Positions 1 through 11,510 of a DNA stretch of 64,000 bases are shown in pieces. The notes under the pieces are model-generated. The model did no database searches and was not told the DNA's origin. It worked only from the letters and a program-made list of their open reading frames with translations. Both the position numbers and the translations under genes were made by a program. The first letter of the stretch is position 1; every line of letters begins with the position of its first letter. Source of the DNA: Ottelia alismoides. Taxonomy: Eukaryota; Streptophyta; Magnoliopsida; Alismatales; Hydrocharitaceae. The stretch covers positions 310,001 to 374,000 of the forward strand of contig JAZKJV010009331.1 in assembly GCA_037367405.1 (NCBI GenBank). Direction: 5' to 3'.

Positions 1-660
1 CACAAATCTAAGAAAACTCATCAAGATGACCCAGAAATGGCACGATTTTGTTAAGAGAACATCATACTTAAGGTGCCAATTGAGCAATATATGGATAACA
101 ATTCCACATTTCAGAAGTACTTGAAAATGAGATGCACAACTACAAGGACTTGCAGAAAGAAACCAGACCAGTATGTGAAGACTCATGTCTTATCAGTAGC
201 CACTACTCACTATGTCAAGCATCTACAATTACCAAGGAAAAAGAGATACTTGGGTGCTCACTATGTGGAGAGTTGTATCTACAACATTACATTTGCATGC
301 ACTCTTCGAGATAACGGTTCTTAAATCAACCTTCTTCCCTTAGCACTATATTACAAATTGGAGTTAGGTCCACTCAAAAAATCATCAGCTCTATTCCAAT
401 TTGATGATCGGTCAATGAAGAGACCTAAGGGAGAAGTGAAGAATGTTGTTATATCGATTGAGGGACAAGAATACAAAGTGGACTCCACTATCCTTGATAT
501 GGAGACTCTCAATCATTGGAGAGGAATCTCATATCATTCTTTGGCGACCATTCTTGAGGATTATTAGAGCAACATTCGACTACAGCACATGGATGATGAA
601 GTTCAGATCTCCAGGCATAGAAGTGAACTTAGAGATGAAGCAGAAAAAATGGCATTGACA
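1..660 (+). pseudogene. O pol: gag-protease linker and retropepsin remnant
   Basis: This is the retroviral-type aspartic protease that would process the gag-pol polyprotein. An active-site-like triplet D-N-G is encoded at 310-318 and is followed by a TAA stop at 322-324. The flap and C-terminal half follow at 358-567: LGPLKKSS, then DRSMKRPKGEV, then VDSTILDMETLNHW. The ILGRPFLR-like end is frameshifted near 530. The same order is seen on the minus strand at 63490-63900. The segment before 250 matches the linker upstream of protease in Q (shared GAHYVES wording). It cannot be functional because of the stop and frameshifts. Left boundary is cut by the window. Confidence 0.85.
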
Positions 661-1433
661 CATCTCAGAATCCATTAGCGAGTACATAGAATCTTCAGAG
701 GCAGAGTGCAAGTTGATTATCACAACTGTAATTTGGCAACAAACTCCAGCAGGAAAGAGCGAGACCCTCTCATCTTCAGAGAACTCAGTGTACAGTGCAG
801 TTTGTCAGATGTTTCCTAATTCACTAAGGGACACTTATGCCTATACACTTAACAACTCAGAAATACCTTTGGATCTATCGATCCCATCGTCTTCACGACA
901 TTCAAGGGATATAGATGATAAGTTGGACATGGCTTTGGTTAAATTACCGCACTACTTTCATCAGAGTTGGTAGCCAGAATATCATAGATTGATCCATCAA
1001 CATCTAACACATAGCCGAACTCAAATGCCATTCAACCAGACCTAATTGATGATTCATATTTGCCTGAGCTGAAACAACTTCCTCCTACACTGAAGTATGC
1101 ATTTCTTGCACAACCCAAATGGAGAATTCATGTGATCATTAGCTCAACATCTGCAGAATAGGAATCCAGGTTACTTGATGTTCTTGAGCGAAATGTAAAG
1201 TCATTGGATGGATGGTGTCAAATCTCGGACGGATCAACCATTCTCTCTGCTCGCACCAAATATACCAGACCTTCATGTGAATTTCAAAGAAGTCTAAACA
1301 CTAATCTACAGAAAGTAGTTAAGAAAGATATTGTGAAACGGTGCAAAGCAAAGTTTATATACCCTTTTTATGACTCCAAGTGGGTGACCTCGCTTCATGT
1401 TGTTTTTAAGAAGTCGGGAATCTAGATAGTCAT
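661..1433 (+). pseudogene. O pol: protease-RT spacer and RT N-terminus remnant
   Basis: The spacer 713-973 encodes DTYAYTL, then IPLDLSIPSSS, then DIDDKLDMAL, matching HTYAYTL and IPLDLSVPSSS of Q at 63045-63386. It is therefore a conserved pol spacer rather than a host gene. The 1204-1425 stretch ends in SKWVTSLHVVFKKSGI, the conserved SxWVSPVxxVPKK block at the start of gypsy RT fingers. The frame is cut at 1433 by a solo LTR and resumes at 5034 in the middle of the same block. Several in-frame stops occur (for example near 970 and 1425). Confidence 0.85.
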
Positions 1434-4400
1434 TGTTGTACGAGATGTTTTGGGTTTTTGATATATTGAATATAAATGTATATGTCGTTGCAACCCAAAG
1501 AATCCCTCAACAATAAAAACTATTTGATTCTCAAACTAAATTAATTACAAATAAGTTAGCAAGAGAATTTTGGTATTTAATTTACCTGTATAGCAACAGG
1601 ATGGAACTCAGGGAAGCTACAAATCCCAAGGGTTATTCTAATAGTTGAAAAAGCAAGTAAAAGATCAAGGAAATTCAAATGAAACTATCTTGGTTTTTTG
1701 TGATATTTTTATCTTTTTTTTATTTTTTTATTTTTTTTATTTTCTGATTTTTTAATTTTTAGTGGTTTTTAGTTTTGCAAGTTTTAATGTTTTTAAAAAA
1801 TAATTTCCAAAGAAATTTAATACATGAAAGTAGTGCAACCTATTAGGATTCTTTCAAATATGATAAATAATGTCCTGAAAAGTCAAATAAAAGTATTTTT
1901 GTGTTTTGATGATTTTTTACTGTTTTTGTAATTTTTCCAGAGATTTTTAAGAATTTTTTAGGATTTTCAAAGTGAATAAAAACATGGACTAAAGCAAACA
2001 GTGAACACACATGATTATTTTACAATTTAAAAGCGTTAAATAAACTCAAAAATTACTGAATTTATTTTTCTAAAAATAATAATGGATTATCTACAAACAG
2101 GACGTCGAGTCGCGATTTTTGGATATCTTACAATTTTCTACGATTTTTCTAATATTTTTAGTATTTTGCAATTTTTTAGGTTTTAAAAATAAATAATGGG
2201 TGAAATTTACAGAGAAAACAAAACGCATAAAAAGAAAACCAAACTATTTTTTTTAGAAATTTTGATACAATATTTGAATTTTTATGATTTTTTTTAATTA
2301 CACACAGTGAAAAATGCAATGTTTTTATTTTTGATAATAGCAAATAATAAATGCAATGAGAAATTTACAATGAAAAAGCAAGTGATCTGAACTTAATCTG
2401 ATTTTTGGAGAATTATTTAAGTGTAGAATATAGTTATTTCAACAATAAAAACATGCAAATACTAGTCTGGATATACAGGACTGAAATGCTATTATTTTTT
2501 ATGAAAAAAGTAACAAGAAATAAGGGCAGGGAAAAATTGCAAATTTACCCAGGGCATGCGTGCGCTGCACGTTGATGAATGGAGGAGGGGACTTTCTTAT
2601 AATTTTTAGAAACATCGAGGATAGGAATCATAATTTTCTCTGAAGAAATTTAGGGTAAACACATGGTTATCTTCTTTATGCCTTCTCTTGCCCTAAATTA
2701 GAAGTGGGAAAAGGGGGCGTCACCCCTTCTTCGTTCACGCCCACGGTAGGAGATCAGCAGCTTGCGGGGGCATGGATGAGGGCTAAGCCGCACGGACGAG
2801 GTGGCGATGGGGCTCCAGTTGGCGAGGTGGTCGGTTGTGTGATGGTTGTATGGTAAATCTGTCGTGTGATAGGTGAAACACGTCTCTGCTAGCAGGAGGA
2901 GGTCGAAGAACGACGAGCTCGCTTAGTAGCACAGGTGGCTTGGAGTCAGGCGAAGAGTTGGCAGTCAGTCTTTTGACAGAAGATCTCGACGATCAGAGAT
3001 GAGTCGCGTCATGGGGAGGATCGCACATCTGTAGGAAGTCGTCGGGCGGAGGTTTCTCCACGCAGGTGGATCTGGTGGGAGGTGTCTTGTTGCGATAAGG
3101 TCTCCTCCTTCTCGCAATGACATGGGTGATGAAGGTGGGAGGTGGATTTAGCAATGGCGCGGGGGTTGCGGAGGGCAGCGTAGCCTCTCCAGGAAGACGT
3201 TGGTGCTCTAGGATGACAACAAGGCGAGTGGGATGGCGACTCACTTTGCACAGATGGCGGAGTAGTCGCGGAGGGGACTACAGGCGGCGGATGAAGATCT
3301 CTTGGCAGAGGCTTTTTAAAATAGAATAAGGTCTCTTTTGTTTTTTAAATACAACAGCTGCTATTTTTTTGATCTTTTTTTGTACCTACAATCATAAAAT
3401 AAATCGACTCGAGCATGACAGCTCAGTCCAAAAATTATTGATAGAAAATGTGAACAGAAAAATGGATCTAACGAGGTGGATGGATGGATCCGGATCTCTG
3501 ACCACAGTGCGTGGTCGGAGGTGAGTGGTTGTGTGAGGTAGAATGTGGATGTGGATAGATCAAGAGTATGAGATGGAGATTCGTGTAACATCGGAACAAT
3601 TTTGATGATTGATTATGAACTATGATTAACAATTATGATCAAAAATTTAAAAATTGTCAACGAAATCGAAACATGAAGTAGACCTAAAATTATCTAATTA
3701 AAAGATTGAAAATAAAATGATGTGGATCACACCAAATGGGAGTGGGTAACACCGTAATGGCCTCGACAAAAATCACCTCGTTGTCACCAGACGGCTCGGA
3801 GGCTGCGCACCCTTCTACCATAAGATGACCCTTGGAGAATAGGCTCTTATCACGAAAAGATTGATCAAGGAGAAATGAGGGAAAAGGGGCAAAATAAAAA
3901 ATTTTGAATTTCAAAAAAATGAATTAATGGGGAGGGAGAGAAAGGAAAATGGTTAATGGGTTAAAAAATTAAATAAAATAAATAAATAATTTTCATAATT
4001 TTATTAATAATAATAATAGTTGTCAATAATTTAAAGAGCCATCTTAATGGTGGTTAACTAAGGAATTAATTGAATTATATACATATGGTATACTATTTAC
4101 ACAGTTAATTAAATAAAAAATTATTTTCACCACTTTATTAATTTAAATAATAAATGTTAATTATTTAATTTTTTAGTGAGGTTTATTTAAGGAAATTGAT
4201 TATATACATATAATGTATACATATAGTACATTATGCACATAGTTAAATAAGGGAATTATTTTATTTTATATTTTATATGTATTTTTTTATTTTTATTTTA
4301 AATAATTACTAAAAATATTTATAAATATATTAAGTGTAAAAATAAATATCTATAAATATATACAATAGATAATGGTAAAATTACAAAAACCACACTAGAA

Positions 4401-5033
4401 AACCGTCTTTCAAACCGTAATTCCAAAAATTATGAAACTACTGCCATTTTAAAGATAACTCAATTTACAATACAATGGAAGTGAGTTTGATTCAATTTAA
4501 GTTCATGTGGTGCCAGAATTGGTCTTTCAATTATCACTTTACGGCTTTTTCCAAGTGTGGGTACTTCTATTCTAGACATGATTTTATTTTACAAATATTT
4601 TTATTATTTAGATAACATTTTTATTTACAACTTTTGTATATAAAATTACTTAATTTGAGGTCAATTTATGGAAAAATAAAATATTGTAAGTTTTATACAA
4701 ACATACACAAATAAGTGAAAAATATTTACAATATATGTATGATTAAACCTATCTCCCCCTACTTTTTTCCTGGTCGATCAGGTCAAGTCTTGACCTTATT
4801 TCGGGGTTCGGGTCAGCCTGTATCTATTACATATATACAGTATTTTATGTTCTTTGTTTTTCTTTTATTTATTTATTTATTTATTTTATGTTAAAATGAC
4901 TATATATGTACAATATTTACACACATATGCACGTTAGTAAGAATATGGATTTATTAATATATATATACAAGTGTTTTATAAGGGATTTTAAGCTAAAATA
5001 TATGAATAAAGAGGATGAAATGCATATTCATCA
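1434..5033 (-). mobile_element. Solo LTR (3.6 kb) inserted in O reverse transcriptase
   Basis: Seen on the plus strand it starts TGTTGTACG and ends ATTCATCA. Read on the minus strand it begins TGATGAATATGC, the edge typical of the long LTRs in this window. The flanks are GTCAT (1429-1433) and GTTAC (5034-5038). The intact site in Q reads GTCAC, so each flank is one substitution from a shared 5-bp target duplication. Internal matches to the LTR at 49093-53204 include the stretch at 4741-4815 (CTCCCCCTAC, then CTGGTCGA, then GGGGTTCGGGTCA). The block 2540-3330 is the GC-rich transcribed half; the rest is AT-rich. No PBS, PPT or coding region is present. The short open frames here are not genes. 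Confidence 0.85.
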
Positions 5034-5870
5034 GTTACCAACAAGGAGGGGGAAGGGATCATGACACGACCCGCGTCATGGCACGTCTGTATCGACTATA
5101 GGCGCCTGAATGCAGTGACCAAGAAAGATAACTTTCCTCAACCATTTATTGATTAGATTTTGGAGAGACTTGTAGGGAAAGGTTCTTTTATTTTCTTGAC
5201 GGGTACTCGGGATACAATCAGGTAGCCATAGCTCTCGAGTATGAGGAAAAGAGCACATTTACATGTCCATTTGGCAGCACGCGTTCAGGTGCATGCCATT
5301 CGGGCTCTACAATACCTCTGGCACATTTCAGTAGTGCATGATCGTCATATTTACCGAAATGGTGGGCGACTTCCTAGATGTCTTCATGGATGACTTCTCA
5401 GTCCATGGTTATTCTTTTGATACATGTTTAGCTCACTTGGAAAGAGTAATCGCAAGATGTAGGGAAGTCAATATGGTACTCTCCTAGTAGAAAAGTCATT
5501 TCATGGTTACGAAGAGTATCGTGTTGGGGCATGTTATCTCCAAAAAGGGAACGGAGGTTGACCATGCCAAGGTGGATGTGATCAAGAAACTTAAGCCACC
5601 AACCAAAGTGAAGTTAGTGCGGTCATTCTTAGGGCATGTCAGATTTTATCAAATAATTATTCATGATTTTTCAAAGATTGCCTGCCCATTGACTGAGCTC
5701 TTAGAAAAAGACAATGAGTTCATTGTCAATCACAAGTGTCTAGAGGTCGTTAAGACCCTGAAAAAGAAAATATGTGAATCTCCAATTTTACAAGCTCCTG
5801 ACTGGTCTATTCCCTTTGAGATCATGACTGATGCATCAGATTTTGCTATCAGGGTTGTTCTTGGATAAAG
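5034..5870 (+). pseudogene. O pol: reverse transcriptase palm/thumb remnant
   Basis: It resumes the RT frame exactly where it is cut at 1433. Recognisable blocks are VDYRRLN-like wording near 5090, the ERLVGK helix near 5165, the catalytic FMDD box at 5383-5394 in the context DVFMDDFSV, the LGHVISKKGTEVD block near 5527, and FLGHVRFYQ near 5625. The connection ends in PFEIMTDASDFAIRVVLG at about 5868. RT copies element RNA into cDNA inside virus-like particles. Frameshifts and stops before 5500 break it, although 5503-5868 is still open for 121 codons. Confidence 0.88.
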
Positions 5871-6190
5871 GCGAGATGGGATACCATATGCGATTCACTA
5901 CACATGCAATGTTTTGGATCCTACACAGAGAAATTATATGGTGACTAAAAAGGAAATGCCCGTGGTAGTTTGGATCCTAGAGAAGTTCATATCATATATT
6001 TTGGGCTTTAAGGTAATTATTTTCACTAATTACAAAATAATCAAGTACTTCATGGAGAAGAAGGAGCTAAGGTGCATCTTTTGAGATGGATCTTATTAAT
6101 CAAAGAATTTTATTTGGAAATTATGCATAAACCTAGAATAAACAAATGCTGTGGCTAATCACCTTTCCCAAATTGAAAAGAATGATAATC
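5871..6190 (+). pseudogene. O pol: RNase H remnant
   Basis: It follows the TDASDF motif immediately, as RNase H does in Ty3/gypsy pol. Readable pieces in shifting frames are an AIHY-like start near 5890, an NYMVTKKEMPVVVW-like helix near 5935 and an ANHLSQIE end near 6155. Q at 61456-61800 has the corresponding LTVVWFLEKFRSY, then DHTTIRHLLEKD, then VADHLSLIE. RNase H removes the RNA strand during reverse transcription. Multiple frameshifts make it non-coding. Confidence 0.75.
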
Positions 6191-6703
6191 TCCATATTAT
6201 ACTAATTCGAGAGACCTTCCCAGACAAGTTCGTTTGCTCTATTGACTCATTTCTGTGGTATGCAAACAAGGTGAACAACCATGTCTCTAAGAAGGTTTGC
6301 CAAGGTTGGCCTAAGAGCAGTATTGACCGACTGAAGTCGAATTCGAGGAGATACCACTACGACGATCCTTTCCGTTTTTTTTTTGAAGGACCAGATTGTG
6401 TCTGGTGAAGGTGCAATCCTCAGGAGGAAAACCAGAGTGTCCTCACACACTGGCACACACTCGAGAGTGGAGGACATCATTCAGGAAAAAGAATCATGCA
6501 TAAGGTACGACAATGTGGATTATACTAGAGACCTTGTTTAGAGATGCCATTGATTTCACGCGGTCATGCACGGTCCGTCAAAAAATGGGAGGGACTATTG
6601 GACAAAGAGATGATATGTCCATGCAACTGAGGAATTTTTCTGATGTTTTCTATGCATGGGGAATTTATTTTATGGGTCCCTTTCCCAACAGCAATGGACA
6701 CAA
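6191..6703 (+). pseudogene. O pol: integrase zinc-finger region and start of catalytic core
   Basis: A degraded H2C2 region lies at about 6420-6560 (the NVDYTRDL wording has a counterpart, NVDFIGRPYL, in Q at 61131-61340). It is followed by the entry to the integrase core, FYAWGIYFMGPFPNSNGH, at about 6645-6700. In live relatives this reads DAWGIDFMGPF, where the D is the first catalytic acid; here it is Y. The frame stops at the solo LTR at 6704 and resumes at 9262. Confidence 0.82.
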
Positions 6704-7403
6704 TGTTGGACATGCGAGCCCACAACGAGCCATTATGCAATAAATGTTATTGCAAATATCATTCCCTGATATGAAATGAAGAATACATAATTTGCACAAT
6801 AGGTCCCTTAGTACAATCAGGGTTATGTACCATGGCCATCTTGATGATCATACAGCTGTTGATTCAAATATTGAACCATAGAGGCTGGTGCTTGGATGAA
6901 CATCTAATGAGTTAGATTGAGGACTCATCAAGCACCGTCAAATGATTGTTAAGAGATGATCTCTAGTCTGAGTAGGAGATGGCAATCCTTTATCAGTTAG
7001 GCTGATATCTGATCGACCTCTTGATGCAGGTCCTCTACATAGGAATAGAGATTCGGAGGTGTCAGATTAGTTAGGTCAAAGAGTTGACTTAACGAGATCC
7101 AGATAACCAAAGTCCAATATCGTATACTGGCATGATATAGGCACGCATCCTCTGACCGGAGACAGATGTGTTACTATATGTCTGAGTATGTACATTTGGC
7201 AGACAAATAGTTTGATGACCTAACCAAGGTCTATACACCAGCACGCTGGTGTGCATATAAAGGCATATGAGTAATACGATCTCTCAAAGGGATCATACAG
7301 GTTCATTACTGAACCGGAAGACATGAGCTCACTCATGAGATATTGGGAAGAATCAAATTCCGTGCACGGTCGTTTCTCTTTGTAAGCTTGACAGAATTTG
7401 TAG

Positions 7404-7484
7404 GTTTGATATATACTTTTGGAAAGTATATGATCAAGACCTAGGTATGATATATGCTTTTGGAAAGTATGTGATCAATACCGA
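7404..7484 (+). repeat. Two-copy 41-bp tandem duplication in the solo LTR
   Basis: The segment GATATATACTTTTGGAAAGT recurs 41 bases later as GATATATGCTTTTGGAAAGT with nearly identical flanks. It lies in the U3 part of the 6704-9256 LTR. Confidence 0.8.
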
Positions 7485-8450
7485 CTCCCAATGATCGAAT
7501 GAGAAACTTAATGATAAAACTGTGAAGAAGATAGTGTAAAATTGATCTTATACTTCAGGTTTATTCTAAATCTTCCAGTATGCAGGATGTATAGGTATTG
7601 GGAATACTTGAGGGTGATGTGATCATAAACGATTGTATAACCATGACGCTTCCATTATTAGGGAGTGATGAAACGGGTATGGATTTTAGCGACTCCTCTC
7701 AGTAGAGAAGTAATTAGATCTTAGTCCAAATGTTGGACATTGATCTGAATGTGATTCAGATTCAATGAGAAGATTAGATTTGTGGTCTTGATTTTATGAA
7801 GCATCTATGGGAGGCCCGAGATCTGGATTTGAGATGTTATCTCAATATCCAAGTCACTATACATGGAACAATACAATCGCCCTGTCCTTATCTCCAAGTT
7901 TTCGCGGAGAAAGTGCATTATCCTAGAAAGAGTTCGGGATAATTTCATTGTTGATATATGTATCCTAGCATTGAGAAAATGGATAATTAAATGTGGTTTA
8001 ATTATCATGATTAATATGAATTCGATTCGTACTATAAAGAAAACTGTCTTAGATAATCAAATGGGATTTGATTATCAAAGATGTAAATAATATGAATGTG
8101 ATTCATATTATTTGGGCACATGAGAATAGAGATCCAATATGATTAAATGTGATTTAATTATCATGGATATTGAATAATGTTGATAGCACTATCCATATTA
8201 ATCACATATATTCTAAATCTGATTTATAATATATAAGAGAGAGCTATTTGTAATTTACATTTGTTAATTAAGTGTTGATGTGAATTAGATTCACATTGGA
8301 CATTAAATTGAAAATGTATTTTACATTTTATTTTGGGTTGTGAATGTGATTCACAATTTTCCAATGGCAAGATTGCAATATTCACAAAATAATTATGAAT
8401 TATTTTTGTTGAATAATTTACCCAAGTGTTGTTGTAAATCTTGGAGATTT

Positions 8451-8547
8451 CCATGGAATAATGTAATCTCATGAGATATCATGAGATTACATGAGATTTC
8501 CATGGAATAATGTAATCTCATGAGATATCATGAGATTACATGAGATT
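8451..8547 (+). repeat. Two-copy 49-bp tandem repeat with internal palindrome
   Basis: A unit beginning CCATGGAATAATGTAATCTC is repeated at 8451 and 8500 without visible change. Each unit holds the inverted repeat AATCTCATGA / TCATGAGATT around GATA, so the array can fold into hairpins. It lies upstream of the TATA-like box of this LTR. Confidence 0.88.
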
Positions 8548-8675
8548 GCTGGCCCTGAATCAATTAGTTGTTGTTGGTTTTTACCAACATAAATCTTAGC
8601 CATAAAAAGAAACACAAATCAATGACATCCATTGGATTTGTGTTACCCATGGATTGAGATCCGTGGATCCCAAAA

Positions 8676-8688
8676 TATTATAAAAGGA
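8676..8688 (+). promoter_or_regulatory. TATA-like box of the 6704-9256 LTR
   Basis: ATATTATAAAAGG precedes a CT-rich leader, as at the U3/R boundary of plant LTRs. No transcription start is visible directly. Confidence 0.6.
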
Positions 8689-9256
8689 GAGGCACCCCTT
8701 TGCTCTTATTTAAACACAATGAGAACATAAGTATCTCTCTCTCTCTACACGTCAGCCCTCTCTCTTCATCTCTCATGGCCGTCCACCATGGATGCCCTAG
8801 AGAAGTTCTCTATCGCCGCAGCGTCGTCGTTATGATGCCCGATCGTTTGCTCGTGGATCTTTGTCTCCTTCGGTGCGCCTCGCTCATAAAGAAGATGACA
8901 GATCTCGTGTGTCAAGATCAGGAGATCCGCCACTTGGATCATCAACACGGATTGCGAGAAGCACGTGATTCATTCCCGCGCTCGCAAGCGTCTCCTCCAT
9001 CGGATCGGACTTGAGACAGGAGGTCTCTTCATTTAGAGACTCGATTGCAACCATGCTTCAAGAGGTAATCCTATTACTTGTTTGTGGTTTAGATGAAACG
9101 ATTCGAGAAGTGTTCTTGGATCATGTGGTTTCGTCGCATGAAAATTTTTTAATTTCCACTGCATAGAACAACTAGTGCGACTAGTCGTTCCTCGTCGTAT
9201 TCGATACGAAGCTCACACTTCCGAGATGCGCTTGAGGATTCTCTTCATATCCTTCA

Positions 9257-9796
9257 CACAAGTACATCTTGTTTGCCGTTGATTATCTGTCAAGATGGGT
9301 GGATGCTATCCCGATCTAAACCGTAGATAGTGAGACTTTCTGTAAGTTTATCAAGGATCATATCATTGTAAGGTTTGGGGTACCAAATGTTCTGATTTTT
9401 GATAGAGGTAGCCACTTTATGAACAGAGAAGTACGATCATTGGCCAAGAACTACATATTTGAACATCGGGTGGCCAATCCTTACCACCCATAGTCTAATG
9501 GCATGGAAGAGGGTTCTAATCGAGAGGTGATGAGCATTCTTCGGAAGTTGTTCCATCCCGATAGCAAGAACTGGTCTGACCTTTTGGACCAAGTTCTATG
9601 GGCCTATAGGACGGCCTACAAAACCCCACTCGGTACTTTAACTTTCTGATTGATCTATGGAAAGCCATGCCATTTGCCAGCAGAATTAATTCACAAATCA
9701 GAGTGGGCAATCATGAAGATTAAATGGAGTTGTCACCATGGGAAGCTGATAGTGATTTGAATCTAAATGAGCTAGTGGAAATTTGAAACTCGGGTC
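9257..9796 (+). pseudogene. O pol: integrase catalytic core, second half
   Basis: It continues the integrase frame as AVDYLSRWVDAIP at about 9273-9320, then FGVP, then VANPYHP-stop-SNGMEE near 9470-9510, then WAYRTAYKTPLGT near 9600 and YGKPCHLPAELIHKSEWAI near 9655. These are the standard gypsy integrase core blocks; in Q the matching blocks read on the minus strand at 60600-60960. A TAG at 9491-9493 replaces CAG in the PYHxQ block. Similarity to Q continues through GAGCTAGTGGAAAT (near 9770) and is lost at about 9797, before the C-terminal domain. Confidence 0.87.
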
Positions 9797-11510
9797 GGAC
9801 CTTCGGGTGGCGTACGTGCGTTGGTGTGGTGCGATAAAAGATGATGGCTTGGGTACGAGGCTTGGACATGTGGCATGGCATGCTCAGGGCAGACGGATCG
9901 CATCAATCCAGTGGTTGAGAGGAAGATGGCAATCAACAGTTGATATCAAAGGATGGGGAAGTCAAATGGTAGCTAAGCATCGACCCCCTTCCTCTATTGT
10001 TCTTCCTCCAACCTATAAAACTGTCGGATCAAGGTGGTGGCCATAATCCTATGATAGATGAAATGCGAGAGGGAGGCTGAAGTAAATGGCTCAGCCGACA
10101 CATGGTCGAGCGATAGAAATTCTGCTCGATGTCGAAGACGAAGGCGTTACGTGAGAAAGAATCAGGGCAGGCCCCGGTGACACACACGCAAGACCTGTTG
10201 CTTTAGCAATTTACGAGAGCGAGGGTGTCGAGTAGTTAGCTATGGTGGAGGGACCATCGATGTGTCTGGAGGTGAGGCGAGTGGCTGTGGCACGAAGGAG
10301 ATGACGGATGGAGGAGGTGCACAACTCAACAAGGAAACTCAAAGGAGTGGACCTGCAAGCATTATTGCGAAAGCGGAGGAGGGGAGAGGTGGATTGAAGG
10401 TTCTTCATATGGCGAAGAGTATGGTGGACTTATGGGGTCTCCCCTTTGCAAGGATCAATATGGGCTAGGTGGAGAGGTTGTGATGGAGATGAGAAAGATG
10501 GTGGGGAGTCGAGTCACAGTAAAAAGGATCGGTAGTAGAGAAGGTGAGAAGACGGAGGAGGAGTACCTAGAAGGTGTCTCGACAATGATGTCGGAGCAGA
10601 GCAAACCTTAGTGAAAGCACTGCGATGAGGTGTGCTACACCTTGGATCACGCCGTAATGAAAGGAAGCTTCGATGGGGAAGAAAGGGGCGGAGCAACATT
10701 GTCACCGGTGCTCCAGACCCTAGCCCTGACTGATGTTGTGTATCGACGGATGAGTTGACAGAGGAGGGATTTGAAGTTAAATAGATAACACAACGTCGGT
10801 CAGACATGGAAGGGGTGGTGATTGGGATTGACGAGATACAAAGGGGATCTAATGAGAAAAGACGACGAATGAGATCTGAGAGGAGGGGTGATTGGATCAG
10901 GGAAGGATGTGGTGATGGATTTGAAGGGGGATCAAGTGACCTAATTGATCAGAGATGGACGGGCAGACAAATTAGAAAGGAGATCAGAGACGGGCGGTGG
11001 TGTGGATTTGGAAAGTGGGTGAAACATGGGAGGAAGACCATGGCGTCATGGTCGCTCAATTGGCCAAGATCGAACGGTCACGGATGTGACACATGGCAGG
11101 TGGAAGAGAAGAGAGAGGGGGTGAGCCCTAGTTGTTGGATGGAGAACCCTTCCTCCAATGACTAGAAAAAGGAGTAATTGATGGAGGAGGTGACAAGATG
11201 TGGCAGCTCCAGGAGCCGCCATATGTCGCGCCTAAAATATCTAAGAATAAATACAAAGAAAAATCAATAAAAAATAGTAAACTATGTCAAAAATTTATAC
11301 TTCATGAAAGTTCTTAGGCTCGATGAGATCTACAAATTTTATGAAGGGACTAAAACCAAAATACGTCATCTATACAAAGTGATATTTTTATTGGTATTCT
11401 ATTTGTATAAAATACCACATTTTTGTATTTTGTATTTTATTATCATTTTTAATTAAGATAAAAATAGAAATAAAATCATATAAAAAAATAGTTACACATT
11501 AATCTAAGGT
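9797..11510 (-). mobile_element. Truncated LTR-derived segment between O and P
   Basis: There is no gene here. The part 11240-11510 aligns by eye with the Q LTR at 57330-57535 in the same orientation: CTCGATGAGATCTACAA, then ACCAAAACCAAAATA, then AAAGTGATATTTTT, ending TTACACATTAATCT in both. The G-rich 10100-11200 stretch matches the transcribed half of a minus-strand LTR of the B/Q type, including CGGTCAC and GACACATGGCAG-like wording. The LTR start is missing because P gag begins directly at 11511. The left part, 9797-10100, carries a plus-strand TATA-like CCTATAAAAC (10012-10021) and could be another LTR fragment; I cannot assign it. Confidence 0.55.

Larger units (their letters stand above)
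6704..9256 (+). mobile_element. Solo LTR (2.55 kb) in O integrase, possibly Copia-type
   Basis: It begins TGTTGGACATG and ends ATATCCTTCA. It is flanked by a perfect 5-bp duplication CACAA (6699-6703 and 9257-9261). Deleting it plus one CACAA rejoins the integrase frame (SNGH to KYIL). A TATA-like box with a leader near 8677 sets the orientation as plus. The LTR does not share the TGATGAAT edge of the other LTRs. Its start and its U5-like tail (near 9145) resemble Copia LTRs, but without internal sequence the superfamily is uncertain. The open frame at 8700-9014 lies in the leader and has no gene-like feature. Confidence 0.85.
1..9796 (+). mobile_element. Element O: decayed Athila-like Ty3/gypsy pol interior
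   Basis: Seen: plus-strand protease, RT, RNase H and integrase remnants occur in the order PR-RT-RH-IN, as in all Ty3/gypsy elements, interrupted by two solo LTRs (1434-5033 and 6704-9256). Removing the two inserts restores collinearity with the pol of minus-strand element Q at 60300-64000, which is the same family. Every domain carries stops or frameshifts; for example a TAG at 9491-9493 stands where Q has CAG. Gag and the 5' LTR lie left of the window. The integrase C-terminus is lost at about 9797, where unrelated LTR-type DNA begins. Athila-like placement rests on protease and RT wording (DRSMKRPKG, VFMDDFS), not on a tree. Confidence 0.9.

Noticed and set aside
7400..8550. Possible CRISPR-like or satellite array from short repeats
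   Set aside because: Only two copies of each unit, with no spacer pattern and no cas genes; these are local duplications within an LTR.
10806..11165. 119-codon Arg/Gly-rich plus-strand frame
   Set aside because: It is antisense to an LTR leader in the scarred 9797-11510 segment, with low-complexity composition and no recognisable domain.
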